Shown: positions 53,999 through 62,256 of the stretch, piece after piece
Layout of the letters: each line of letters starts with the position of its first letter
Position numbering within the stretch: the first letter of the stretch is position 1
From: an uncultured Draconibacterium sp.
GTDB taxonomy: Bacteria > Bacteroidota > Bacteroidia > Bacteroidales > Prolixibacteraceae
Assembly (NCBI RefSeq): GCF_963675065.1
Contig: NZ_OY775906.1
Coordinates: 3,078,001-3,142,000, forward strand
Length of the DNA stretch: 64,000 nucleotides
Direction of reading: 5' to 3'
Notes under the pieces: generated by a model
Seen by the model: only the letters and a program-made list of their open reading frames with translations
The model's database searches: none
Told to the model about the DNA's origin: nothing
Translations under genes and position numbers: made by a program

Positions 53999-54125
53999 CA
54001 CTTTAACAAGTGCCAATTTGCAAAAGTGCGTCCTGGATGGTAGTTTTGTATGGGCGGTTTATCAAAACTGCCTGCCTCTCCGGGCCGGGAACAAAGTAAC
54101 GAGTGGACCAAGCTCCCGGAGAGGC
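53999..54125 (-). ncRNA. Candidate structured leader RNA of the bacteriocin precursor
   Basis: Three hairpins follow one another upstream of the precursor ATG: CACTT/AAGTG (53999-54012), AGTTTTG/CAAAACT (54042-54069) and an 11-bp perfect stem GCCTCTCCGGG/CCCGGAGAGGC (54074-54125) with a 30-base loop. This GC-rich part contrasts with the AT-rich surroundings. If transcribed toward the precursor gene it would be a folded 5' leader; it could also be a separate small RNA. It does not match a riboswitch class I know. Confidence 0.4.
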
Positions 54126-54371
54126 TTACCCAATAAATTTGTTTTTTCCGATTAATGAGAGTAGTTGCATTGTTGTATGTTTTGTTTTGCGTCCTGAATC
54201 CGGGGTACGAAATCAGGGAGTTTTCATTAATTCAAATTTTAGAAAAAAAAATGATAAAATAAAGCCGATAATTAAACTTTCTCTTTTACAAATCCCAAAA
54301 CAGCTGTCTTAATGACACCTACAGGGCATAATTTCAAACAGATGTTTCATAACACTCAGTTTCAGGTATTA

Positions 54372-54389
54372 CCTTTTAGTCCTAAAAGG
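54372..54389. promoter_or_regulatory. Palindrome upstream of merR, possible operator
   Basis: CCTTTTAG and CTAAAAGG form an 8-bp dyad separated by TC, about 140 bases upstream of merR. It could be an operator for the MerR-type protein or a short hairpin. Only symmetry supports it. Confidence 0.3.
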
Positions 54390-54529
54390 AATATATATAG
54401 TTAGTTCCAATTTTCTTATTGCCCCTATTTTTCACCTTTTTATATGTTGGATGTGAGAATGGAAAAATTTTCTCCTTATTTTATGGAGTCCTAATTTCTA
54501 TATATCTTGCATCTTAAATTCAAAAAAAC

Positions 54530-54880
54530 GTGCCATACAAAAAGCCCAAAATAGAGAAGATACTGTATTCCATTGGCGAGGTAGCTGATATGTTTGGAGT
54601 AAACGTGTCGCACATTCGTTATTGGGAAAATCAGTTTGAGGTGCTAAAACCGGTAAAAAACAAAAAGGGCAACCGACAATTTACCAAGAAAGATATTGAA
54701 ACGATTCGTTTTATTCATCACCTGGTAAAAGAACGCGGACTGACTATTGAAGGCGCCCGAAAAAAATTAAAAGAAAATCCGGAAGACACATTAAACAATT
54801 TCGAGGTGGTTAAACGTTTACAGGATATAAAACAAGAACTTATCGCGATAAAAGAAGGACTCGGGGAAAATGAAAATTAA
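54530..54880 (+). CDS. MerR-family transcriptional regulator
   Basis: The 116-residue protein starts at a GTG and shows the MerR winged helix: YSIGEVADMFGVNVSHIRYWENQFEVLKP (about residues 12-40), then GNRQFTKKDIETIRFIHHLVKERGLTIEGARKKL. The C-terminus is a short coiled segment without ligand-binding cysteines, so it is unlikely to be a metal sensor of the MerR type. Its stop overlaps the nif3-like gene by 11 bases, and the MerR-Nif3-zinc ribbon order recurs in Bacteroidota. Confidence 0.92.
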   Translation: MPYKKPKIEKILYSIGEVADMFGVNVSHIRYWENQFEVLKPVKNKKGNRQFTKKDIETIRFIHHLVKERGLTIEGARKKLKENPEDTLNNFEVVKRLQDIKQELIAIKEGLGENEN

Positions 54881-55964
54881 AGCTATTACCAATTTTTTGG
54901 AAGATCTTGCACCGTTAAAATTGCAGGAATCATACGACAATGCCGGATTAATTCTTGGCGATAAAAACACCGAGGTTTCAGCAGCCCTGGTTACGCTCGA
55001 CGTAACCGAAGAAGTTGTTGATGAAGCGATAAAAAGAAAAGCAGGATTAATTATTGCCCACCATCCCATTGTGTTTTCGGGATTGAAAAAGATTACAGGA
55101 AAAAATTACGTTGAACGTACACTTATAAAAGCAATAAAACACGACGTAGCCATTTATGCAGCACACACCAATCTCGACAGTGTAACAGGCGGAGTAAATG
55201 GAAAGATCTGCGAGAAACTTGGATTGCAGAACTGCAAAATTCTTCAGCCCGCCGGCGGTAGGCTAAAAAAGCTTGTGACTTTTGTACCGGTTGATCATGC
55301 CAATAAAGTTCGCGAAGCTGTTTTTGCTGCCGGTGCCGGACAGATTGGAAATTACGACTCGTGCAGTTTTAATGCGCATGGGCAAGGCACTTTTCGTGGT
55401 AGCGACACCACAAATCCTTTTGTTGGAAAAAAAGGCGAACAACATTACGAAAACGAAATCCGCGTTGAAACCATTTTTCCCGATTACCTTCAGGGAAAAG
55501 TTATAAATGCCCTCTTTCAGGCACATCCGTACGAAGAAGTAGCCTACGATATTTATTCGCTAGACAATAAATTTGATCAGATTGGCGCAGGTATGATCGG
55601 TTTGTTACCCAAAGAAAAAAGCGAAACCGCTTTTCTTCGCCAGTTAAAGAAAACTTTTGATGTAAAAATGATCAGGCACACCGCTTTGCAAGATAAGAAG
55701 GTGAAGAAAATAGCCGTTTGCGGAGGAGCAGGTTCGTTTCTTCTAAACCAGGCAATTGCGGCCGAAGCTGACTTTTTTGTGACAGGCGATTTTAAATATC
55801 ATCAATTTTTTGATGCCGAAAATAAAATAGTTATCGCCGATATCGGACATTTTGAGAGTGAACAGTTCACTAAAGAACTTTTTTATGAGATACTTACAAA
55901 AAAATTCCCTAAATTTGCAGTCCATTTATCAGAGGTGAATACCAACCCGGTTTTTTACTTCTGA
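54870..55964 (+). CDS. Nif3-like dinuclear metal-centre protein
   Basis: The 364-residue protein belongs to the Nif3/YbgI (DUF34) family. Metal ligands are in AHHPIVFSGLKKITG near residue 64, HTNLDSVTGGVN near 99, and FKYHQFF...IADIGHFESE near 310-330. The central about 100 residues form the inserted PII-like domain of the long bacterial form. Family members form toroidal hexamers; GTP cyclohydrolase-like or nucleotide-processing roles have been proposed but are not settled. It overlaps merR and precedes the zinc-ribbon gene. Confidence 0.93.
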   Translation: MKIKAITNFLEDLAPLKLQESYDNAGLILGDKNTEVSAALVTLDVTEEVVDEAIKRKAGLIIAHHPIVFSGLKKITGKNYVERTLIKAIKHDVAIYAAHTNLDSVTGGVNGKICEKLGLQNCKILQPAGGRLKKLVTFVPVDHANKVREAVFAAGAGQIGNYDSCSFNAHGQGTFRGSDTTNPFVGKKGEQHYENEIRVETIFPDYLQGKVINALFQAHPYEEVAYDIYSLDNKFDQIGAGMIGLLPKEKSETAFLRQLKKTFDVKMIRHTALQDKKVKKIAVCGGAGSFLLNQAIAAEADFFVTGDFKYHQFFDAENKIVIADIGHFESEQFTKELFYEILTKKFPKFAVHLSEVNTNPVFYF

Positions 55965-55992
55965 TTTTTATGTATAAAAAAATATTACGAGC

Positions 55993-56769
55993 ATGAATGC
56001 ACCATATTCAAGGCAAGAAGACAAAGACATTTCAGTAGAAGAGAAATTACGCGCGTTGCATGAATTGCAAAGTGTTGTTTCTGACGTTGATAAAATAAAA
56101 ACCCTAAGGGGTGAGCTTCCTTTAGAAGTTCAGGATCTGGAAGACGAAATCGCCGGTTTAAAAACCAGGTTGGTAAATCTTGATGACGAGGTTAAAAATC
56201 TCGACACTTCAATCAATAACAAAAAAATTGCGATTAAAGATTCGCAAGCGTTGATTGTAAAATATACCGAGCAGCAAAACAACGTTCGTAACAACCGCGA
56301 ATTCGATTCGCTTTCGAAAGAAATTGAGTTCCAAAACCTGGAAATCGAACTTTCTGAAAAACGTATTAAAGAGTTCACAGTAGAAATGGCTCAGAAAAAA
56401 GAAACCATTACTGCATCGAAAGAACAGTTAAAAGAGCGTGAAGAAGATCTGGACAGAAAGAAAAGCGAACTTTCGGAAATTACTGAAGAAACCAAGATCG
56501 AAGAAGATAAGCTGAGAACGAAATCAGAAAAAATCGAGTCGTTTATCGAGCCCCGCCTTTTGGGAGCTTTTAAACGTATTCGCAAAAATGCACGCAACGG
56601 TTTGGCCGTAGTTACTATTCAACGTGATGCTTGTGGTGGTTGCTTTAACAAAATCCCACCTCAGCGCCAGTTGGATATTGCCAGCCGCAAAAAAATTATT
56701 GTTTGCGAATATTGTGGTCGTATTTTGGTTGACCAGAATATTAACGTAGTTGAAGATATTGCTGAATAA
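55993..56769 (+). CDS. Coiled-coil protein with C4 zinc ribbon
   Basis: The 258-residue protein is a long charged coiled coil (about residues 10-190) followed by a C-terminal C4 zinc ribbon: CGGCFNKIPPQ near residue 215 and CEYCGR near 238. It matches the family of bacterial coiled-coil zinc-ribbon proteins encoded next to nif3; related proteins have been tied to RNA or nucleic-acid handling, but the role here is not established. It is the last gene of merR-nif3-zinc ribbon and is followed by a strong terminator. Confidence 0.92.
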   Translation: MNAPYSRQEDKDISVEEKLRALHELQSVVSDVDKIKTLRGELPLEVQDLEDEIAGLKTRLVNLDDEVKNLDTSINNKKIAIKDSQALIVKYTEQQNNVRNNREFDSLSKEIEFQNLEIELSEKRIKEFTVEMAQKKETITASKEQLKEREEDLDRKKSELSEITEETKIEEDKLRTKSEKIESFIEPRLLGAFKRIRKNARNGLAVVTIQRDACGGCFNKIPPQRQLDIASRKKIIVCEYCGRILVDQNINVVEDIAE

Positions 56770-56786
56770 GCATTAAGATATTGATT

Positions 56787-56824
56787 AAAAAACAGCCGGT
56801 TCAAAATTTTTGAACCGGCTGTTT
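56787..56824. terminator. Terminator after the zinc-ribbon gene
   Basis: AAAACAGCCGGTTCAAAA pairs with TTTTGAACCGGCTGTTTT, one of the strongest hairpins of the window, followed by further T. It begins 18 bases past the stop. Confidence 0.92.
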
Positions 56825-56877
56825 TTTTTGACGGAAGCTCAAAAGCACTACTAAATTTTTATAGGATTTCGTCCATA

Positions 56878-56909
56878 AAAAAATCCCGGCGTCCACTCCG
56901 GGATTTTTT
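56878..56909. terminator. Orphan bidirectional terminator hairpin
   Basis: AAAAAATCCCGG pairs with CCGGGATTTTTT around an 8-base loop, with A and T runs on both sides. No coding gene ends at it: the zinc-ribbon gene already has its own terminator. It may end an unannotated minus-strand small RNA. Confidence 0.7.
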
Positions 56910-57144
56910 CTTCTTTGCATCTATTCTTCTTTTGACTGACTCTGTTATTAAGAGTTTGTATAAATCGGGTTTGTATGGTACAAATGTAGCGGATACGATT
57001 GAGCCCCGACACAATTTTTTGCCTAATCGAAGTCGACAAAAGCAGTATTTATGCATGATGTTTTTCGAAATTGGCTGCGCAAGCCTGCTTAAAAGGAGGG
57101 TTACAAAACCCTAGCACTGACCACCAAAATCCTTAAAAAGAAAA

Positions 57145-57168
57145 AAGCCGCTCCTCCAGAAACGACTT
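57145..57168 (-). terminator. Terminator after the TPM operon
   Basis: On the minus strand AAGTCG pairs with CGGCTT (one G-U) around a 12-base loop, followed by six T. It lies about 50 bases past the stop of the Gly-rich TPM gene. The stem is short. Confidence 0.6.
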
Positions 57169-57215
57169 CATTAAATTTGAACATTGTTATTTATGTAACG
57201 GAAAATGAACTTCTG

Positions 57216-58007
57216 TTACCAGCTTCCACCGGCGCCTCCGCCGCCAAAGCTTCCGCCACCAAAACCTCCAAAGCCTCCGCCACCGAAACTTCCGTTTCCC
57301 GACGAAAAGTTTCCGAACGAGCCTGATGAACGACCACTCCCCGACATCATTCCCATAGCTAACCAGAATGGCAAACTTCTGCCCGGTGAATAAAACCGAC
57401 CTCGCCTGCTTCTTCCAAATAAGGTTATTAGCAAAACAAAAAAGATAATTATAAAGGGAATTCCGGCACTGCCGCCGGCGTTAACCTTTTCCTGGTAATT
57501 CGCTGCTGTATATTCTCCTCGGGTGATATCCATAATTACGTTTAATCCTGCCGCCAAACCACCATAATAATCCTCCTGTTTAAAGCGTGGGATCATTTCT
57601 TCGTTAACGATTGTGGTATTTAAAATGGCATCAGGCAAAACACCTTCCAGTCCGTAGCCGGTTGCAATAAACACCTGCCCCCTGCTGTTCCCAACTTTTG
57701 GTTTAACCAAAACCACCAAACCATTATCATTGCCTTTTTGGCCGACTCCCCAGTTTTCACCCAGTCGTTGCGCGTAATCGGCACGATCATATCCTTCCAG
57801 ATCAGGAACCGTTACCACTACAATTTGTGTGGAAGTTTTTCGTGCAAACTGCTCCAGGGCATTTTCCATATTTTGCTTTTCACCATCGCTTAATAAGTTG
57901 GCAAAATCGTTAACCAAACGAGCAGGTTGCGGACGTTCGGGTATTTGTGCCAATAAGCTTGTAGCGCTTACGACGAGTGCAATTAGTAATATTATTGTTC
58001 TTTTCAT
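57216..58007 (-). CDS. TPM-domain membrane protein with Gly-rich tail (YgcG-like)
   Basis: The ATG at 58007 gives 263 residues with a signal peptide (ending SLLAQ). A periplasmic TPM domain spans about 25-150 (LVNDFANLLSDGEKQNMENAL...TGYGLEGVLPDA). One membrane helix lies near 180-200, and the tail is Gly/Ser/Phe-rich, ending GGGGAGGSW. This is the standard YgcG layout. The family pairs with LemA; a phosphatase or chaperone role has been proposed for TPM domains elsewhere. It is the third gene of lemA-TPM-TPM. Confidence 0.9.
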   Translation of the reverse strand: MKRTIILLIALVVSATSLLAQIPERPQPARLVNDFANLLSDGEKQNMENALEQFARKTSTQIVVVTVPDLEGYDRADYAQRLGENWGVGQKGNDNGLVVLVKPKVGNSRGQVFIATGYGLEGVLPDAILNTTIVNEEMIPRFKQEDYYGGLAAGLNVIMDITRGEYTAANYQEKVNAGGSAGIPFIIIFFVLLITLFGRSRRGRFYSPGRSLPFWLAMGMMSGSGRSSGSFGNFSSGNGSFGGGGFGGFGGGSFGGGGAGGSW

Positions 58008-58096
58008 ACTTTTAAATTTTAACCCCTCTGCCATTCACCCGTATTCCTTACGCGGGCACCTCCCTTACAAAGAGAGAAAAAGCGGAACAGTGATTT

Positions 58097-58534
58097 TTAT
58101 TTTCCAAACGAAATCTCGTCTGATAATTCATTCACATCATCATCCTGATAAGGGAAATGCGTTTTTAACTGTTCGCCTGCCATTATAATTCCGTCGGCCA
58201 AAGCTTCAGCGTATTTACCCTCTTTTAATTTGGCAATAACCACTTCTTTGGTACTTTCCCAGAAATCGTCGGGGACCTTTTGGTTTATTCCTCCATCGCC
58301 TAAAATCGCAAATTTTTTATCCTCAACCGCAAGGTAAAAAAGCACACCGTTGCGCAATTCGGTTTTGTGCATTTCCAACTTTTCAAAAAGATAAGCTGCA
58401 CGATCCAAAACATCGCCTTTACAGTGATTTTCGATGTGCACCCGTATCTCTCCCGAGGTATTGGTTTCAGCCACACGAATGGCATTGGTTATTTGCAGTT
58501 TTCCTGCTTCACTAAAATATTTTTGAACTCCCAT
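58097..58534 (-). CDS. Short TPM-domain protein
   Basis: The 145-residue protein has a TPM domain over most of its length (ITNAIRVAETNTSGEIRVHIENHC...LFYLAVEDKKFAILGDGGINQKVPDDFW) and no signal peptide. It corresponds to the cytosolic-looking companion often encoded between lemA and the YgcG-like gene. The internal cysteine in HCKGD is unusual but unexplained. It begins about 110 bases after lemA. Confidence 0.88.
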   Translation of the reverse strand: MGVQKYFSEAGKLQITNAIRVAETNTSGEIRVHIENHCKGDVLDRAAYLFEKLEMHKTELRNGVLFYLAVEDKKFAILGDGGINQKVPDDFWESTKEVVIAKLKEGKYAEALADGIIMAGEQLKTHFPYQDDDVNELSDEISFGK

Positions 58535-58642
58535 ATTTTTACTCCTTTTTATAATTACTGCATCCCAAAAGATGCTCCTCTTTCACTTGCCAAATGCTGA
58601 ATCCGTCAGCTGATGGACAGCATGACGTACTTCGCAAAACTA

Positions 58643-59221
58643 CTAGAACTGTACTTCAGGAGCTTTTTCTGCACCTTGCTGCGCTTCGAAATAGGTTTTC
58701 TTTTCGAAACCGAACCAACCGGCATAAATTACCCGTGGAAATTTCCGGATATAGGCATTGTACGATTGTGTAGTCTGGTTAAATTTACGACGTTCTACAG
58801 CAATTCGGTTTTCGGTTCCTTCCAACTGCGCCTGCAATTCCAGAAAATTCTGATTGGCTTTTAAATCAGGATAACGCTCAACAACTACCATCAACTTACT
58901 TAAAGCAGAGGAAAGGCCTTCCTGCGCCTGGTTAAATTGTTGAAGCGACTGTGCATTTAATTTTGTAGGATCGATATTCACGGAAGTAGCTTTCGAGCGC
59001 GCTTCAATAACGCCGGTCAGCGTTTCCTGCTCGTGTTCGGCATAACCTTTTACAGTATTTACAAGGTTCGGGATCAGATCGGCACGACGCTGATACACGT
59101 TCTCTACCTGTGCCCACGATGCAGTTACCTGCTCATCCATTTCCACCATTTTGTTGTAACCACAACTCGAAAATAACACTACACTTACTAATGCGATTAA
59201 TACAATTCTAAATCTTTTCAT
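58643..59221 (-). CDS. lemA: LemA family protein
   Basis: The 192-residue protein starts with a lipoprotein-like signal (FSSC near residue 20) and then the LemA core: NKMVEMDEQVTASWAQVENVYQRRADLIPNLVNTVKGYAEHEQETL, and a C-terminal NAYIRKFPRVIYAGWFGFE motif. LemA proteins are helical bundles facing the periplasm, of poorly defined role, commonly encoded with TPM proteins. It leads the lemA-TPM-TPM operon. Confidence 0.94.
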   Translation of the reverse strand: MKRFRIVLIALVSVVLFSSCGYNKMVEMDEQVTASWAQVENVYQRRADLIPNLVNTVKGYAEHEQETLTGVIEARSKATSVNIDPTKLNAQSLQQFNQAQEGLSSALSKLMVVVERYPDLKANQNFLELQAQLEGTENRIAVERRKFNQTTQSYNAYIRKFPRVIYAGWFGFEKKTYFEAQQGAEKAPEVQF

Positions 59222-59366
59222 CTATTTAATTATTATTTGTTTTCCCTTTTACGTATACAATAACTGCAAATATTTTCAAAAGGTGTGAAATATCAGAAGT
59301 AAATTCGGGGAAAGGCGATAATTTGCCGTTGTATTTCGAAATATTTAAGATTAAAGCAGAGGAACC

Positions 59367-61370
59367 ATGAATTTAGAAAATTTTAAAACTGCCATTTTAC
59401 AAGGGATCCCAGACGAACTTCCAATGCCGAAACCGTATGAAACCAACATTAACCACGCCCCCAAAAGAAAGGACGTATTATCGGCGAATGAAAAAAAACT
59501 GGCGTTAAAAAATGCCTTGCGTTACTTCCCTGCTAAATTTCATGAAGTACTCGCCCCCGAGTTTTTGAACGAACTGGAAACATTTGGACGCATTTATATG
59601 TACCGCTTCCGCCCCGATTACAAAATGTATGCACGCCCTATTGATGAATACCCGGCAAAGTCGAAACAGGCAGCATCGATTATGCTGATGATACAAAACA
59701 ACCTGGATTATGCCGTAGCGCAACATCCGCACGAGTTGATCACTTACGGTGGAAACGGTGCGGTTTTTCAAAACTGGGCGCAGTACCTGCTTACTATGAA
59801 ATACCTGGCCGAAATGACCGACGAACAAACGCTGGCAATGTATTCCGGTCACCCAATGGGCTTGTTCCCGTCGCATAAAAGTGCACCGCGTGTTGTAGTT
59901 ACCAACGGCATGGTAATTCCGAACTATTCGGGCCGCGACGATTACGAACGAATGAATGCTCTTGGCGTTTCGCAATACGGGCAAATGACTGCCGGATCAT
60001 ACATGTACATTGGGCCGCAAGGCATTGTGCATGGCACAACAATTACCGTTATGAATGCCGCCCGCCTGCACTCGCCCGGCGATTTTGGAGGAAAAATATT
60101 TGTTACCAGCGGACTGGGAGGCATGTCGGGAGCGCAGCCAAAAGCAACGGTAATTGCCGGGATGGTTTGTATTGTTGCTGAAGTAAATCCGAAAGCAGTA
60201 GAAGTTCGCCACAGTCAGGGTTGGGTGGATGAAGTTTATACCGACCTGAACGAATTGATGGCACGTGCACAAAAAGCGCGTGAGAATAAAGAAGCCGTTT
60301 CGCTGGCTTACCAGGGCAATATTGTTGATTTGTGGGAAAAGCTGGCCGAAGAAAATATTCCGGTTGAACTGGGATCGGATCAAACGTCGTTGCACAATCC
60401 GTTTGCAGGAGGTTATTACCCGGCCGGATTAACTTTTGAAGAATCGAATAAAATGATGGCAGAAAATCCGGAACAGTTTACGGAAGAAGTTTATAAAACC
60501 CTGCGCCGACATGTAGCTGCAGTGAATCAGCTGACACAAAACGGCATGTATTTTTGGGATTACGGCAATGCTTTCCTGTTAGAAGCGAGTAGAGCCGGCG
60601 CCAATATTACCAAAGCCGATGGTGAGTTTAAATACCCGTCGTACGTTCAGGATATTATGGGACCACTGTTCTTCGATTATGGTTTTGGCCCTTTCCGCTG
60701 GGTATGCACATCAGGGAAAGCTGAGGATCTGGAAACGTCAGATAAAATTGCGGCCGATGTGCTGGCTGAAATAGCTGCTTCAGCGCCGGATGAAATAACC
60801 GGACAGATGGAAGACAATATTCACTGGATAAAAGAAGCCGGCAAAAACAAACTGGTCGTGGGGTCGCAGGCACGAATATTATATGCCGATTGTAATGGCC
60901 GCACAAAAATTGCCAAAGCGTTTAACGATGCCATTGCCGACGGACGCATTTCTGCTCCTATCGTTTTAGGACGCGATCACCACGATGTTTCTGGTACTGA
61001 TTCGCCGTATCGTGAGACTTCAAATATTTACGATGGTTCCTCGTTTACAGCCGATATGGCTGTGCAGAATTTTGTGGGAGATGGTTTCCGTGGCGCTACC
61101 TGGATTTCGTTGCACAACGGCGGCGGTGTTGGCTGGGGAGAGGTAATTAACGGCGGTTTTGGAATGACCATCGACGGCTCGCCCGAAGCAGAAGAACGCC
61201 TGAGAATAATGCTTCACTGGGATGTAAACAACGGAATTTCGCGGCGCAGCTGGGCACGAAACAAACCGGCACGTTTTGCCATTGAGCAGGCAATGAAAGA
61301 AAATCCGGATTTGAAAGTTACACTACCTGAAGAAGCTGACGATGATTTGCTGGATGGGCTCTTTTATTAA
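59367..61370 (+). CDS. hutU: Urocanate hydratase
   Basis: HutU converts urocanate to imidazolonepropionate in histidine breakdown, using a tightly bound NAD. The 667-residue product has YGGNGAVFQNWAQYLLTMKYL near residue 130, the NAD-site segment GGMSGAQPKATVIAGMVCI near 250, and the C-terminal GATWISLHNGGGVGWGEVINGG motif. It is about 110 residues longer than the E. coli-type enzyme, as in the long form found in Bacteroidota. No other hut gene is adjacent, so the pathway must be dispersed. Confidence 0.96.
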   Translation: MNLENFKTAILQGIPDELPMPKPYETNINHAPKRKDVLSANEKKLALKNALRYFPAKFHEVLAPEFLNELETFGRIYMYRFRPDYKMYARPIDEYPAKSKQAASIMLMIQNNLDYAVAQHPHELITYGGNGAVFQNWAQYLLTMKYLAEMTDEQTLAMYSGHPMGLFPSHKSAPRVVVTNGMVIPNYSGRDDYERMNALGVSQYGQMTAGSYMYIGPQGIVHGTTITVMNAARLHSPGDFGGKIFVTSGLGGMSGAQPKATVIAGMVCIVAEVNPKAVEVRHSQGWVDEVYTDLNELMARAQKARENKEAVSLAYQGNIVDLWEKLAEENIPVELGSDQTSLHNPFAGGYYPAGLTFEESNKMMAENPEQFTEEVYKTLRRHVAAVNQLTQNGMYFWDYGNAFLLEASRAGANITKADGEFKYPSYVQDIMGPLFFDYGFGPFRWVCTSGKAEDLETSDKIAADVLAEIAASAPDEITGQMEDNIHWIKEAGKNKLVVGSQARILYADCNGRTKIAKAFNDAIADGRISAPIVLGRDHHDVSGTDSPYRETSNIYDGSSFTADMAVQNFVGDGFRGATWISLHNGGGVGWGEVINGGFGMTIDGSPEAEERLRIMLHWDVNNGISRRSWARNKPARFAIEQAMKENPDLKVTLPEEADDDLLDGLFY

Positions 61371-61485
61371 CTTTTGGCCGCAGACTATGAAATCTAGAAG
61401 TACTTTGCCAGGTTTTATCTTTGGAAATTGGTAAAAGAGTTGACACTTATTCCCTCCGTCGAGAAATTCGGTGATGGAGTAATCG

Positions 61486-61827
61486 CTAATCAAAAAGCAT
61501 TGAATAATAACGTGCAATTTCTTGTTGCAACTCATCAACACTAAAGGCGCGACTCTTTCGAATTGTTTCGCGGCCATCGAAAAAAACCACAATGGTAGGT
61601 GCAGTAAATACGCTGTTTTGGGCAGCCACATCGGGCAACACATCCGATTTAACGTAAACTAACTGCATTCTTGGAAAGCTGGCTGTTGCCATTTCCTCTA
61701 CTTTTGGTTTTAAAACCTTACAAACTGAACAGGCATCGGTTGAGAAATAAGCAAGAACAGCAGTCTGCTCTTCTTTCAGTGCAATAAACTCTTCTAATGA
61801 TTGTATTTCTTTGAACATGGTCGGCAT
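61486..61827 (-). CDS. Thioredoxin-fold protein (CSVC active site)
   Basis: The 113-residue cytosolic protein has a thioredoxin fold: AYFSTDACSVCKVLKPKVEEMA with the redox pair in CSVC near residue 36, and the cis-proline in VFTAPTIVVFFDG near residue 80. The tryptophan of the classical WCGPC is replaced by DA and the CGPC by CSVC, so substrate and redox potential differ from thioredoxin. The start may be the ATG at 61818 rather than 61827. It may be a specialised or general disulfide reductase. Confidence 0.87.
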   Translation of the reverse strand: MPTMFKEIQSLEEFIALKEEQTAVLAYFSTDACSVCKVLKPKVEEMATASFPRMQLVYVKSDVLPDVAAQNSVFTAPTIVVFFDGRETIRKSRAFSVDELQQEIARYYSMLFD

Positions 61828-61851
61828 ATAAAATTTGTAAGTATCATAGTT

Positions 61852-61895
61852 CTACTTCGCTCACTATGACATCAGGCTGAGCGCAGTCGAAGCCT
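61852..61895. repeat. Interspersed intergenic repeat of the Bacteroidota TTCGACTGCGCTCAG type
   Basis: The sequence TTCGCTCACTATGACATC followed by AGGCTGAGCGCAGTCGAAGCCT contains the element GGCTGAGCGCAGTCGAAG, seen many times in intergenic DNA of various Bacteroidota genomes. It has a short dyad AGGCT/AGCCT. Its end reaches the TAG stop of the CoA-binding protein gene (61894-61896). Only one copy is in this window, so repetition here is from general knowledge, not counted. Confidence 0.55.
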
Positions 61896-62256
61896 AGTAA
61901 TTCCCTATACTCAGCAAAACCAACGTACACGCTTTTTCTGCCTCAATTCCGTTGGCTTCCAACTTTTCAGCAAATTCCGGATTTTCAGTTCCCGGATTAA
62001 AAATAACACGTTGCGGTTTCAGTTTAATTATATCCGAGTAATAGCCGGGCTGATGTTGTGGACCAACGTAAAGTGTTACGGTATGTATTTCGTCCTTTTC
62101 GGGAAAAGTTGTTTCAATGGCAACATCATCAACCTGTCCGTTGCGTTTAGCCAGCGCCACAACCTCGTGATTGTTCCGTCGAAGTGCAAGAATTGCTTTG
62201 TTGGAATATCGTGCCGGGTTTTCGCTGGCACCGATAACAAGTGTGCGTTTACTCAT
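61894..62256 (-). CDS. CoA-binding domain protein
   Basis: The 120-residue protein is a single Rossmann-like CoA_binding_2 domain. It starts VIGASENPARYSNKAILALRRNNHEVVAL and later reads VTLYVGPQHQPGYYSDIIKLKPQRVIFNPGTENPEF. Members may bind CoA or an acyl-CoA and have no known catalytic activity. The gene begins one base after the ispF stop and so is the third gene of the porV-ispF operon. The functional link is unknown. Confidence 0.9.
   Translation of the reverse strand: MSKRTLVIGASENPARYSNKAILALRRNNHEVVALAKRNGQVDDVAIETTFPEKDEIHTVTLYVGPQHQPGYYSDIIKLKPQRVIFNPGTENPEFAEKLEANGIEAEKACTLVLLSIGNY

Larger units (their letters stand above)
53965..54529. other. 565-bp intergenic region upstream of the precursor and merR genes
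   Basis: This divergent region should contain the precursor promoter on the minus strand and the merR promoter on the plus strand. From 53999 to 54217 it is unusually rich in inverted repeats (see separate entry). A dyad CCTTTTAG-TC-CTAAAAGG at 54372-54389 is a possible operator. TATATCTTG at 54501-54509 is a weak -7 candidate for merR. A 69-codon plus-strand frame (54103-54312) lacks protein-like character and is not called. Confidence 0.5.
56770..57215. other. 446-bp intergenic region with three terminator-like hairpins
   Basis: The region contains the zinc-ribbon gene terminator (56787-56824), a second hairpin (56878-56909), about 230 bases with no supportable gene, and the terminator of the TPM operon (57145-57168). 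A minus-strand TACATTTG at 56981-56988 lies about 70 bases upstream of the second hairpin, so a short RNA of about 95 bases could be made between them. Frames overlapping this region are short and lack family character. Confidence 0.5.

Noticed and set aside
54103..54312. 69-codon plus-strand frame between the precursor and merR genes
   Set aside because: It begins inside the loop of the 11-bp hairpin and has no domain, signal or conserved context.
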